Shown here piece after piece: positions 19,122-27,509 of a stretch of DNA of 45,884 bases. The position numbers were made by a program, and so were the translations under genes. Positions within the stretch are counted from its first letter, which is position 1. The number at the start of each line of letters is the position of its first letter. Under the pieces are notes generated by a model that saw nothing but the letters and a program-made list of their open reading frames with translations, was not told where the DNA came from and did no database searches. This stretch comes from Acinetobacter guerrae (GTDB lineage: Bacteria; Pseudomonadota; Gammaproteobacteria; Pseudomonadales; Moraxellaceae): NCBI RefSeq assembly GCF_009372255.1, contig NZ_LXGN01000059.1:36564-82447 (forward strand). Direction: 5' to 3'.

Positions 19122-19643
19122 ATGACAGACCCATATAAAATCAGTAAACAAAGTTTATTGCTTTTAGCAGAATATAATATTTGGGCGACACATCAACTCC
19201 TGCAAAGTTTAAGACAGCTTTCTCATAAGGAATTACAACGCGATACAGGCTTATTTTTTAAAAGTATCTTTGGAACATTAAATCATCTTTTGGTTGGAGA
19301 ACACTTTCTTTGGTATGTCCGATTTTCTCAGTCTATTTCTCCACATTTAAGGTTAAATGCAATTGTAGAAACCGATATTATAAAGCTGCTTGATCAGCTC
19401 GAATCAAAGAGTCATCGTTGGATTCCGTTGATTCAGCAATTAGATGACGTAACATTAAATGGAGTTTTAAACTATCAAACGACCTCAGGTGAGCAGAAGT
19501 GTTTACCTTTTGCTGCGACACTATTACATGTTTTTAATCATGGTACACACCATCGGGCTCAAATCACAGCAGCCTTGACAGCATTAGGCTATACATGTCC
19601 TATACTTGATCTGGTATATATGCTGCTAGAGAAGCATCCATAA
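19122..19643 (+). CDS. DinB-family protein
   Basis: A 173-residue four-helix-bundle protein of the DinB/YfiT metalloenzyme superfamily. The three metal-ligand His positions are visible: NHLL in GTLNHLLVGEHFLW, and His pairs in HVFNHGTHHRAQ. The N-terminal LAEYNIWATHQLLQSL helix is typical. The family includes thiol-dependent transferases and proteins induced by DNA damage, but function here is not known. It starts 12 bp after dusB and is probably co-transcribed. The convergent flavoprotein gene ends 23 bp downstream. Confidence 0.88.
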   Translation: MTDPYKISKQSLLLLAEYNIWATHQLLQSLRQLSHKELQRDTGLFFKSIFGTLNHLLVGEHFLWYVRFSQSISPHLRLNAIVETDIIKLLDQLESKSHRWIPLIQQLDDVTLNGVLNYQTTSGEQKCLPFAATLLHVFNHGTHHRAQITAALTALGYTCPILDLVYMLLEKHP

Positions 19644-19666
19644 TTTTATAGATGCTCAAATGATGC

Positions 19667-20707
19667 TTATTCACTCATTTCTAACACCAGTTGATTAATT
19701 AAATCTCGTGCTTCCATTTCACGAATCTGCGCGACATTACTGCCTGCCCAAAATGCGCCGTAACCATGATCTCCAGCTTGAGTGGCGACGGCATGTAACT
19801 GTTTCGCCAAATCATAAGTATAGGGATAAGCGGGTACTGGTGGGCGTTGTGGTTGATCCATTTCGATATGCCAACGGTTAATAATCCCTCGTGCTGGACG
19901 ACCAGAAATGCTTGCAGTGATTTGAGTAAGGGGCTGGTTCAAAAGTGCCTGACGATAAGCTGCATTGGCATTCGACGTTTTACATTGCACAAAAGCTGTA
20001 CCGAGTTGCACAGCCTGAGCGCCCAAATTTATGATTTGTTTGGCTTGACGACCATTCATAATACCACCTGCTGCAATCACAGGTATTTTACAATGCTGAG
20101 TAATCAGTTGCACCAGATCGGCGGTTTTCACTGCACCATCCATCTCAGCATTAAATATTCCACGATGCCCACCTGCTTCAATGCCTTGTGCGATCACAAT
20201 ATCAATTCCTGCGGCTTCGATTGCTTTGGCTTCGGTCAGATTTGTCGCTGAAACCAATGTTAAGATTCCTGCATGTTTTAAGGCTTGTATTTGATGTGCA
20301 GATGGAATACCAAAATGAAAACTAACCGCTTTAGGTTTGGTTTCCAATGTCAGATTTAAAAAATCATCATTGTCCAAAAAACTTGGATAAATACAATTCA
20401 AGGTTTGAGGGGGTGTCGCATTAAAACGTTTAAATTCAGGTGTTAAGTAATCAATCCAGCTTTGGGCTTGCTGTTCATTTAAAACTTGAGGTTGATGACA
20501 GAAGAAATTAATCTGAAATGGTGCATCTGTAAGGGCTTGTGTTTTAAGTATTTGTTCTCTAGCCGAACTGACATTATTTGCTCCAAGACCAAGAGAACCT
20601 AATCCACCAGAGTTAGAAACTTCTGCTGCCAGTTCTGGTGTTGATACACCTGCCATCGGCGCTAATAGAATAGGGTGTTTAATTCCAAGTTGCTGTAAAA
20701 TTGACAT
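19667..20707 (-). CDS. Nitronate monooxygenase-like FMN protein
   Basis: A 346-residue TIM-barrel flavoprotein of the nitronate monooxygenase / 2-nitropropane dioxygenase family, which oxidises alkyl nitronates. Key text is PILLAPMAGVSTPELAAEV at the start, GGLGSLGLG, AQGIEAGGHRG (the catalytic His lies in this segment), IPVIAAGGIMNGRQ and AQAVQLGTAF. The ATG at 20707 is chosen because the family begins with MSILQQLGIKHPI-like text; an extra 19 in-frame codons upstream have no support. FabK- and GuaB-like relatives share the fold, so the substrate is not proven. Confidence 0.87.
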   Translation of the reverse strand: MSILQQLGIKHPILLAPMAGVSTPELAAEVSNSGGLGSLGLGANNVSSAREQILKTQALTDAPFQINFFCHQPQVLNEQQAQSWIDYLTPEFKRFNATPPQTLNCIYPSFLDNDDFLNLTLETKPKAVSFHFGIPSAHQIQALKHAGILTLVSATNLTEAKAIEAAGIDIVIAQGIEAGGHRGIFNAEMDGAVKTADLVQLITQHCKIPVIAAGGIMNGRQAKQIINLGAQAVQLGTAFVQCKTSNANAAYRQALLNQPLTQITASISGRPARGIINRWHIEMDQPQRPPVPAYPYTYDLAKQLHAVATQAGDHGYGAFWAGSNVAQIREMEARDLINQLVLEMSE

Positions 20708-20821
20708 ATTCTCATAACCCCGATCTTTTTTATCACCATAGCGTGAATCGTTTAAAAGATGCAAATAATGTTGGTTATTTAGTTGTTAAATAATAGTGTG
20801 TAAATTTGAATTACATTTACG

Positions 20822-20838
20822 ACGACATCTCATGTCGT
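20822..20838. promoter_or_regulatory. Inverted repeat between divergent genes
   Basis: Arms ACGACAT (20822-20828) and ATGTCGT (20832-20838) with a CTC spacer lie in the gap between the minus-strand flavoprotein and the plus-strand radical SAM gene. A perfect TATAAT (20879-20884) 40 bp farther is a likely -10 for the latter, with a poor -35. The dyad could be an operator. Confidence 0.4.
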
Positions 20839-20924
20839 TTTAGTCAGCATGAAATATTCAGTACATTCTACAATTTTTTATAATATATGCTGTATAGCTA
20901 AAACTATGATGAGGGGTAATACTC

Positions 20925-22184
20925 ATGTCTGATCGCATCCGCGAAAAACTGCAAATTTTAGCTGATGCTGCCAAATATGACGTGTCTTGTTCATCCAGTG
21001 GTAGTAATCGGCAAAATAAAGACAAAGGTATAGGCAATACGGGTTCAGGAATTTGCCATTCTTATACCGAAGACGGTCGCTGCGTGTCTTTGCTCAAAAT
21101 TTTATTTAGTAATGTCTGTATCTTTGATTGTGCTTACTGTGTTTCGCGCCGTTCAAATGACATTCAACGTGCTGCATTTACAGTACAGGAAGTGGTTGAT
21201 CTGACCATTAACTTTTATCGACGTAACTATATTGAAGGTTTGTTTTTAAGTTCAGGTATTTTTAAATCGGCAGATCATACTATGGAGCGTATGTTGCAGG
21301 TAGTAAAAAAGTTACGTCTTGAAGAAAACTTTAATGGCTATATTCACTTAAAAACTATTCCAGGTGCATCGCCCGAACTCATTACAGAAGCAGGGCTATA
21401 TGCAGATCGGATGAGTATTAATCTGGAAATGCCGACTGAAGCAGGATTAAAACGGTTTGCCCCAGAAAAGACACATGCCGAAGTGCAAAAAGATTTGGGG
21501 ATCGTGCGGGATCGTTTAATACAGTTGAAAGATGAACGAAAACTAATTCGTTCTGTTCCCAAGTTTGTTCCAGCAGGACAAACCACGCAAATGGTGGTCG
21601 GTGCAGCCAGCGAAACAGATTATGATGTCATGATGATGGCAGATCATCATTACAAAGAATTTAAACTTAAACGGGTGTATTACTCGGGTTATATCCCAAT
21701 CAATGAACAAGAAAAAGCCTTGCCTGTAATAGGTTCTGCACCGCCTTTATTGCGTGAAAATCGGTTGTATCAGTCCGATTGGCTGATGCGTTTTTATGGC
21801 TTTGCTGCCGATGAAATTGTCAATCCACAACATCCTAATTTAGACTTGGATATTGACCCTAAACTGAGCTGGGCGCTGCGTCATCCAGAGCAATTTCCTG
21901 TCGATTTGAATAAAGCCGATTATAAAATGATTTTGCGTGTCCCTGGTATTGGTGTGAAATCAGCTAAAAAAATTGTTCAGGCACGACGTTTTGGTGCATT
22001 ACGAATGGATCAGTTGAAACGCATGGGGGTGGCTTATAGCCGAGCGCAGCATTTTATTCGCTGTGTGGATACACCTCAGTTTCAACGTGACTTACAACCA
22101 CATCAAGTTCGCCAACAAATTTTACAATCAGGTCAGTCTAAATATACCAAACAGATTTCACCACAATTAGGCTTTGGTTTTTAA
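20925..22184 (+). CDS. Radical SAM protein, putative DNA modification/repair (UDG-linked family)
   Basis: A 419-residue radical SAM enzyme. The 4Fe-4S cysteines are Cys65, Cys69 and Cys72 in CIFDCAYC, after a Cys-containing N-terminal stretch (KYDVSCSSSGSNR, GICHSYTEDGRC). The C-terminus carries a helix-hairpin-helix DNA-binding motif (DLNKADYKMILRVPGIGVKSAKKI). This layout is the family described as putative DNA modification/repair radical SAM protein, normally beside a DUF4130 protein and a uracil-DNA-glycosylase-like gene. The DUF4130 partner follows after 30 bp; the glycosylase is absent here. ATG follows GATGAGGGGTAA. Chemistry is unknown. Confidence 0.9.
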   Translation: MSDRIREKLQILADAAKYDVSCSSSGSNRQNKDKGIGNTGSGICHSYTEDGRCVSLLKILFSNVCIFDCAYCVSRRSNDIQRAAFTVQEVVDLTINFYRRNYIEGLFLSSGIFKSADHTMERMLQVVKKLRLEENFNGYIHLKTIPGASPELITEAGLYADRMSINLEMPTEAGLKRFAPEKTHAEVQKDLGIVRDRLIQLKDERKLIRSVPKFVPAGQTTQMVVGAASETDYDVMMMADHHYKEFKLKRVYYSGYIPINEQEKALPVIGSAPPLLRENRLYQSDWLMRFYGFAADEIVNPQHPNLDLDIDPKLSWALRHPEQFPVDLNKADYKMILRVPGIGVKSAKKIVQARRFGALRMDQLKRMGVAYSRAQHFIRCVDTPQFQRDLQPHQVRQQILQSGQSKYTKQISPQLGFGF

Positions 22185-22214
22185 TAGTATGATGGTTGAA
22201 ATGATATTTCTAAG

Positions 22215-22994
22215 ATGATTATTTATCAGTTTGATGGGAGTTTGACTGGACTGTTAAGCTGTATTTTTAGAGCATTTCAGTTCAAAGAGTTTGACGTACA
22301 ACTGGCACTTGAGCATCAGGTACAAGACTCACTTTTTGCAGAAAGTATTCTGGTTGCGAGTCATGAACAGCAGGCGCAACGTGTCTGGACAGGCTTGAGT
22401 CAAAAACTGTCTTCAGAAGGGTTAAAGCGTTTCTATTATACGTTTCTATCTGAGCAATTGATTGCATTTCAGCATTTGTTTAACTTTGCCATCTATGTAT
22501 TTCAAAGTTCATTTTCAGTTGAAAAAAACTATGGTCATGTCGATGTGCTCGGTGTATCCCAATGGACAAAGCAGGTAGGTCGTGAAAAGCATCGTATGGA
22601 AGCTTTTGTTCGATTCAAGAAAACCCAAGAAGGTCTGTTTATCAGTTTAGTACGCCCTGATTTTAATGTACTGCCACTCATTGAAAAGCATTTTAAAGCA
22701 CGTTATCAGGATCAAAAATGGTTAATTTATGATGAAAAACGGCATTATGGAATTTATTATGATTTAAATCAAACGCATCAGGTTGAGCTAGATGCATCTT
22801 ATATTGATAAAAATCTGGATAATGGTTTTAGTCAGGATTTCAATTTGGCATTAGATGAGAATGAAGCCTTATATGATCAACTTTGGAAAGATTATTTTAA
22901 AAGCGTGAATATCGATGCACGTAATAACATCAAACTGCATATTCAATATGTTCCGAAACGCTACTGGCGCTATATGAATGAAAAAATTCTGTAA
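22215..22994 (+). CDS. DUF4130 family protein, partner of the radical SAM enzyme
   Basis: A 259-residue soluble protein beginning with IIYQFDGSLTGLLSCIFRAF, the recognisable DUF4130 opening (F/Y-DG-S-x-x-G-L-L-x-x-v-F). The conserved middle reads MEAFVRFKKTQEGLFISLVRPDFNVLPLIEKHF and RYQDQKWLIYDEKRHYGIYY. In other bacteria the domain is separate or fused to a uracil-DNA-glycosylase-like domain and is always near the radical SAM protein. Here it is stand-alone, with no fused glycosylase. It starts 30 bp after the radical SAM stop and is surely in the same operon. Confidence 0.87.
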   Translation: MIIYQFDGSLTGLLSCIFRAFQFKEFDVQLALEHQVQDSLFAESILVASHEQQAQRVWTGLSQKLSSEGLKRFYYTFLSEQLIAFQHLFNFAIYVFQSSFSVEKNYGHVDVLGVSQWTKQVGREKHRMEAFVRFKKTQEGLFISLVRPDFNVLPLIEKHFKARYQDQKWLIYDEKRHYGIYYDLNQTHQVELDASYIDKNLDNGFSQDFNLALDENEALYDQLWKDYFKSVNIDARNNIKLHIQYVPKRYWRYMNEKIL

Positions 22995-23388
22995 TTTAGT
23001 TGATAGATTTTGACCAGTCTAAAGTAAAGCACCCTATAACAATCATTTCCCCAAAACAGTTCTCCATGGATGATCAATGAACGCGAGCCAAAAAAATGAA
23101 GCTGTTCAGTTTCTAAGCCAACTTGCCTGAGCAAACTAATAATTCATTTTGCAGGGAAACGGCTGGATAGTTCAATCCAATATTAAATTTTTAAGTACGT
23201 TGCATAGCTCGCCATATACATTACGCTTCGATAGGGGCGATATTAAAAGGGGAATCATTAATTCCTTATTTTAGGAAAATACTCTCCAATTTGCATTGCT
23301 ATTGGATATGAGTAAATTTGCAAAATTAAACCAAAACTGAATTCCACATGATGCTTGTTACTCCTTCAAATTTAATCTGAGGTCAATT
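22995..23388. other. Intergenic region with possible degraded ORF
   Basis: The 394-bp gap after the DUF4130 gene has no intact gene. In a single plus-strand frame from ATG 23077 to about 23341 the translation is broken by several stops yet reads protein-like between them (MNASQKNEAVQFLSQLA, then ILQGNGWIVQSNIKFLS..., then QFALLLDMSKFAK). This may be a decayed gene or chance. No terminator hairpin with a T tract was found. Confidence 0.25.
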
Positions 23389-24090
23389 TTACATGGGATT
23401 GACATGAAATAATGAACCGATCCAGCTTGAAAAAGCCATCGCTAAAATCCCCCAAATTGTAATTCTAAGACTACCTTTCCAAAGTGAAGTACCTGCAAAA
23501 TAGCTAGATAACGCACCTAAAATCATCAGGGAAATAATGCCTGTAACTAAAACCGTTTGCGCTGTATACGCACTTGAGCTGAATAAAATCGCCAACATTG
23601 GACATAGCGCACCCAATGAAAAAGATAATGCAGATGATAATGCAGCTTGAATTGGGCGAGCAGCAGTTTGTTCAATGATTCCAATTTCATCACGAGCGTG
23701 TGCTTCCAGAGCATCTTTTTCAGTGAGTTGAATGGCGACTTCTCTGGCAAGTTCAGGTGATAAACCACGATGAATATAAATAGTGGTCAGTTCTTCGAGT
23801 TCTAAATGTGGATGGTTTTCAAGTAATTTTGCTTCAAATTTTAAATCTGCATGTTCGATATCTTTTTGAGACTGAACTGAAACGTATTCACCCGCAGCCA
23901 TTGAGGTTGCACCTGAAATTAGACCAGCCAGACAGGCAATAAATAAAGTGTGCGTGTTTGCGCCACTGGCTGCCATTCCCATCACTAAACTGGTCACAGA
24001 AATAATGCCATCATTGGCACCTAAAACGGATGCACGAAGCCAACCTGTGCGTTGAATGAAATGTGGTTCAGCATGATGGGAGTACGACAT
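23389..24090 (-). CDS. VIT1/CCC1-family iron/manganese transporter
   Basis: A 233-residue membrane protein of the VIT family, which moves Fe2+ or Mn2+ out of the cytosol. The N-terminal LRASVLGANDGIISVTSLVMG is the family signature, with the Asp of GANDG in TM1. GLISGATSMAAGEYVSVQSQ follows with TM2, then a hydrophilic loop of about 60 residues (EHADLKFEAKLL..., rich in Glu and His) and three C-terminal helices. Length is normal for the short bacterial form. It has no partner gene; the metal is not decided by sequence. Confidence 0.9.
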   Translation of the reverse strand: MSYSHHAEPHFIQRTGWLRASVLGANDGIISVTSLVMGMAASGANTHTLFIACLAGLISGATSMAAGEYVSVQSQKDIEHADLKFEAKLLENHPHLELEELTTIYIHRGLSPELAREVAIQLTEKDALEAHARDEIGIIEQTAARPIQAALSSALSFSLGALCPMLAILFSSSAYTAQTVLVTGIISLMILGALSSYFAGTSLWKGSLRITIWGILAMAFSSWIGSLFHVNPM

Positions 24091-24318
24091 AAAGTGTAGG
24101 CTTTGTTCTATTATAATTTATAGCTAAGAATGCTTAATCTATTAAAAAAAAGCAAGAAAATCATTGAATACTTCATCTGAGTGAGTTCACTAAATTTTAA
24201 AAATTAAAATTGAACTAACATTTCAATGAAAATAATCGCTCTCATTACAACTCATATAAAAAATGAATAGTGATAAGAACGGCTATTTCATTTAATGAAA
24301 CCTAGGAAGGATCATCGA

Positions 24319-24909
24319 TTATTTTTTAAATTTTGCTTTAAATTCAGACCATTTTTGCTGACGTTTTTGTTTATTTTCTTCTTTACGTTGCTCTTTTAAA
24401 ATTTTATTTGCTTCTTTATTGGCTTGTTCCCACGCCTCAATAGAGGCTTCAACCTCTGCTTCAACAACATCATAATCCCAACGGTAGATCGCCCCGCCAG
24501 AGCCTCTGAGAATGCTGTCGGTTACATTTTCATCTTGTTCTTCAAGATCAATAAGTAGACCCGTTGAACCAAGAGGAAGAAGTTTACTAATTTCAGTCAA
24601 AACTGCTTCATCTGTTCCTGCATCATCTATATCTACCAATGACCCGATCAGGGCGCCCGTTGAAAAGCCTAGCAACATACCTAATGGACCACCGAGAATA
24701 CCAATCAGAGTTCCAACAAGGCCACCACCAATTGTATTATTTCCGGCAGTATAGCTATAGCCATCATTAACTTTAAGTTGACCATCAGTTTGTCTTTCAA
24801 TAACTGCTAGCTGATATACATTATCTGTGATTTGATTTTTGACCTGACTATAGGCTTCATAGGCTTTTGAAGAATTATCCCAAGTCAGAAGTAAAATATT
24901 ATGGCTCAT
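24319..24909 (-). CDS. DUF1269 family membrane-associated protein
   Basis: A 196-residue protein. The N-terminal ferredoxin-like segment (ILLLTWDNSSKAYEAYSQV) is followed by a glycine-rich hydrophobic hairpin (GGGLVGTLIGILGGPLGML, residues about 61-80) and LIDLEEQDENVTDSILRGSGG. The C-terminal 45 residues are a charged helix (KEANKILKEQRKEENKQK) that can form a coiled coil. This is the DUF1269/DUF456-like arrangement of stress-related membrane proteins; function unknown. It is a single gene on the minus strand. Confidence 0.8.
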   Translation of the reverse strand: MSHNILLLTWDNSSKAYEAYSQVKNQITDNVYQLAVIERQTDGQLKVNDGYSYTAGNNTIGGGLVGTLIGILGGPLGMLLGFSTGALIGSLVDIDDAGTDEAVLTEISKLLPLGSTGLLIDLEEQDENVTDSILRGSGGAIYRWDYDVVEAEVEASIEAWEQANKEANKILKEQRKEENKQKRQQKWSEFKAKFKK

Positions 24910-26187
24910 TGTTAGATCTTCCTATATAAATAAAATTTAGTTATGGATGAATAAATAGTTGTTATTAAAGCTTGTTGTTTCTAATGTACCTAATACATTA
25001 GCAGATTTAGCTTAGAGTTTTAAGCAAAAAGGAGATGTATAAGAAAGGTAAGTAAAAGTATTTGTTTTTATCTTAGATGTGTTTTTTGTTTCTTTGTAAA
25101 TTATTTATAATTATTTCTTTTTTTGTAATTGTGATATTAATCGCAATTAAAATTGGTATTCTTTGAAATTTAGTTAAATATTTTATGAAGTAATATGTTT
25201 GAAATGGTGGGTTTTTTACATCTTTTGGCACTAGTTTTTATTATACAATTAACTAATAATTTTAGTTGTTGATGAAATGCATTGTTTACTTTTAATCACG
25301 TAAACTTACAATATTTTATTCATCCGTAATATTCGTTAAATAATTCTTTTATTTAGATTGGAAAATATCTTTAACTTTGTTGTTTAGAGTCATAATTTCT
25401 TTTGAAAAAAAGCCTATTAAGATAAATATTGATCGACATGATGTGCAAAAAGTTTTTAGTTGGGTTGTTAGATGTCCAATTTGAAGTATAAAAGTGAAGA
25501 AAGTAGTGCTATTGTAGATCTTTTTTTGTTGTATAAGCTATTGTTATATATTTATTTTATAAGATGTAAAATTAGATTGAAATTGCGAAAAAATAAAGAT
25601 CTAGTGGCTATCTCTATCGAAGGCTGAAGTGGAGTTGATGTAATTAATCGAGGTTTAAAATTGAAGTGAAACTTAAAATTGGTCTGAAATAAATAAATGA
25701 AGTACAAGTTAAGAAATTAGTTGATATTGTCTCAATAGTCTGTAGTTATCAAAATTTTACCAATGAAAATGGTAGTGCTGATTTTAATATAATTATCGAT
25801 TTGATTTATGTGTTGATATTTTTATGATGCATATAACTGTTGATTCTTTAAATAAAGTGTAAAATATTAATTAAAGTTGTGTGCATTTAAATAAATGGCA
25901 TTAAAGTAAAAAAGAGACTTTTAGTGGTGGAATAGTAAAAAGTATATAAATATAATCCTGAATTTTTTACATTTATTATGAGCTTGGACTCGTTGCAAAT
26001 TTAGCAGCTAAGCTTATCTGAAATATTTAAAAAAGTATAAGAGAAAAGTTAGGTTTTTAACTTCTGTCACCAGTGACAATGTAATAAGGATAAATTCATT
26101 CTAAACACTTACCTCTATGACATAAATAGGTCTCAATTAAACCAAATTTATAAAGCATGAGTTCTATTTAGATTAGAGTAATGACAC
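24910..26187. other. Long AT-rich non-coding stretch
   Basis: About 1.28 kb between the DUF1269 gene and the tRNA-Ser terminator without a credible ORF in either strand. The base composition is clearly more AT-rich than the flanking genes. Two dyads stand out: AATTGTGAT (25127-25135) / ATCGCAATT (25140-25148) with a 4-bp spacer, and the perfect palindrome TGTCAC-CA-GTGACA (26065-26078). No repeat array, tRNA or convincing sRNA promoter-terminator pair was recognised. Confidence 0.5.
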
Positions 26188-26191
26188 AAAA

Positions 26192-26223
26192 AAAAGAGCC
26201 TTTGTAATTACAAAGGCTCTTTT
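26192..26223 (-). terminator. Terminator of tRNA-Ser
   Basis: A 32-base perfect inverted repeat: AAAAGAGCCTTTGTAA (26192-26207) and its complement (26208-26223). On the minus strand it is followed by a T tract (A run at 26188-26196 on plus). It starts 7 bp after the tRNA 3' end. Confidence 0.88.
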
Positions 26224-26230
26224 AGATATT

Positions 26231-26320
26231 TGGCGGAAGCGGTGAGATTCGAACTCACGGAGGACTCACACCCTCGTCGGTTTTCAAGACCGGTGCATTA
26301 AACCGCTCTGCCACGCTTCC
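26231..26320 (-). tRNA. tRNA-Ser(UGA)
   Basis: Read on the minus strand: acceptor GGAAGCG pairs with CGCTTCC, CCA is encoded at the 3' end (26231-26233 on plus), the anticodon loop CTTGAAA gives anticodon UGA, and GTTCGAATC is the T loop. The long variable arm between anticodon and T stems (GACGAGGGTGTGAGTCCTCC) is the class II feature of tRNA-Ser. Length 90 with CCA. Confidence 0.97.
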
Positions 26321-26330
26321 AATGGCGGCT

Positions 26331-26359
26331 ATCATATAAATAAAAGTGTGTTTTGGCAA
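26331..26359 (-). promoter_or_regulatory. Promoter of tRNA-Ser
   Basis: On the minus strand TTGCCA (26354-26359) is separated by exactly 17 bp from TATGAT (26331-26336). Transcription would start about 4-5 bp before the tRNA, so the leader is very short. Confidence 0.82.
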
Positions 26360-27050
26360 ATTATTTCAATGAAAAAAAAATTGAAAGATCAAAATTAGAG
26401 CAATTCTGTTATGCTTTTGCCGTTTTGGGGAATTTTATAGAATTCAACGTGACCTTTGGGCCACATGTTATGGCTGATTATTTGAGAATATGGGATCGAA
26501 TGCCATAAGCAATCATGCGTACCATCGATAAAGGAAATGCCTAAGCTCGAGGTAAGGCTAAGTCCTCTATTTTTTTATTTGCTTATAAAGGCATTGATCT
26601 GATGCTAAGGACTATAAATATAATTTTAATTGTAAAAGATTTATTTTTAATGAAATTTTAATGTGAATTGTATTCTATATCTGTGCTGTTAATCCGAATG
26701 ATGGTTTTCACATCATGCTAATATTATTTAAATAATCTAAAAATTAATTTAATATTAACTTAATAATAAAATTTAATATTCAATAACTACTTTGACAATA
26801 ACTTTTTGTTATAAACGCTATGATTTATTTAATATGAAATTTGAAAATAGTATATTTTTTTTACAGTTTAGGTGTGTTAGCTTATATACATCCTGAGAAG
26901 GTAAAATTATCAATAACAAGAACATGTAAAGCACCATATTTATAGGAATAGCGAAAGAAAAAATTACATGTCTTGTAAATAAGTATAACCGATAATTTTA
27001 TTACATAAATCACAACTGCATATAACTATAGAAGACGAAGGGTATAACAT
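26360..27050. other. AT-rich region between tRNA-Ser and the autotransporter
   Basis: This gap of about 690 bp has no intact gene. On the minus strand an open frame without a start (26395-26574, 60 codons) reads protein-like (IDGTHDCLWHSIPYSQIISH, WPKGHVEFYKIPQNG) and may be a gene remnant. Toward the autotransporter, TTGACA (26792-26797) and TATGAT (26819-26824) are present but 21 bp apart. An ATAAC/GTTAT inverted repeat (26798-26802 and 26808-26812) lies between them. The leader from there would be over 200 bases. Confidence 0.35.
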
Positions 27051-27395
27051 ATGAATAAAGCATATAAGATCGTGTTTAATAAACATACTAATCAACTGGT
27101 TGTTGTGTCTGAGCTAGCAAAAGGCAATAAAAAAACCCGATCTAGCAAAACAGTCAATGTTCCTAAGCAGTTAATGGCGAGTATGATTTTAGCAATGTCA
27201 TCGGGAGTCGGAGGGTTAGCAACCGCATATGCAGCGGATGCAACAGTCAACCCGTCCTATACTTCAGGTGCTTTAATTAAGAATGGAAGTGGCAAAGTTA
27301 CAGGTATAGATTCAACTGACTCTGCAAGTTATAAAGGAAAAAATCAGGTATTTAATTCAGGCAGCAATACATTTAGCTTAAATAATGCTGTGAAA

Positions 27396-27398
27396 TGA
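27396..27398 (+). other. In-frame TGA stop splitting the autotransporter
   Basis: Codon context is GTG AAA TGA TTA CCC. The frame is open for 115 codons before it and some 2,388 codons after it, so a single base change restores the gene. Confidence 0.95.
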
Positions 27399-27509
27399 TT
27401 ACCCGATCCAGAAGGGCCAAAAACACCAATTCCAATTGAATATAAGCCCGCTTCAACTTTAGCTGAACTGGGTGCTTTAACTGTTACAGATAAATCGAAT
27501 AATAACGCA

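Noticed and set aside
24910..26187. CRISPR array or tandem repeats in the AT-rich void
   Set aside because: No regularly spaced direct repeats were visible; similarity between stretches is just AT richness.
26231..26320. tRNA-Ser as a prophage attachment site
   Set aside because: No integrase, phage genes or duplicated tRNA end were seen in the window.
27396..27398. Selenocysteine UGA codon
   Set aside because: The position is in a Cys-free secreted adhesin, with no sign of a selenoprotein family and no evident stem-loop right after the codon.
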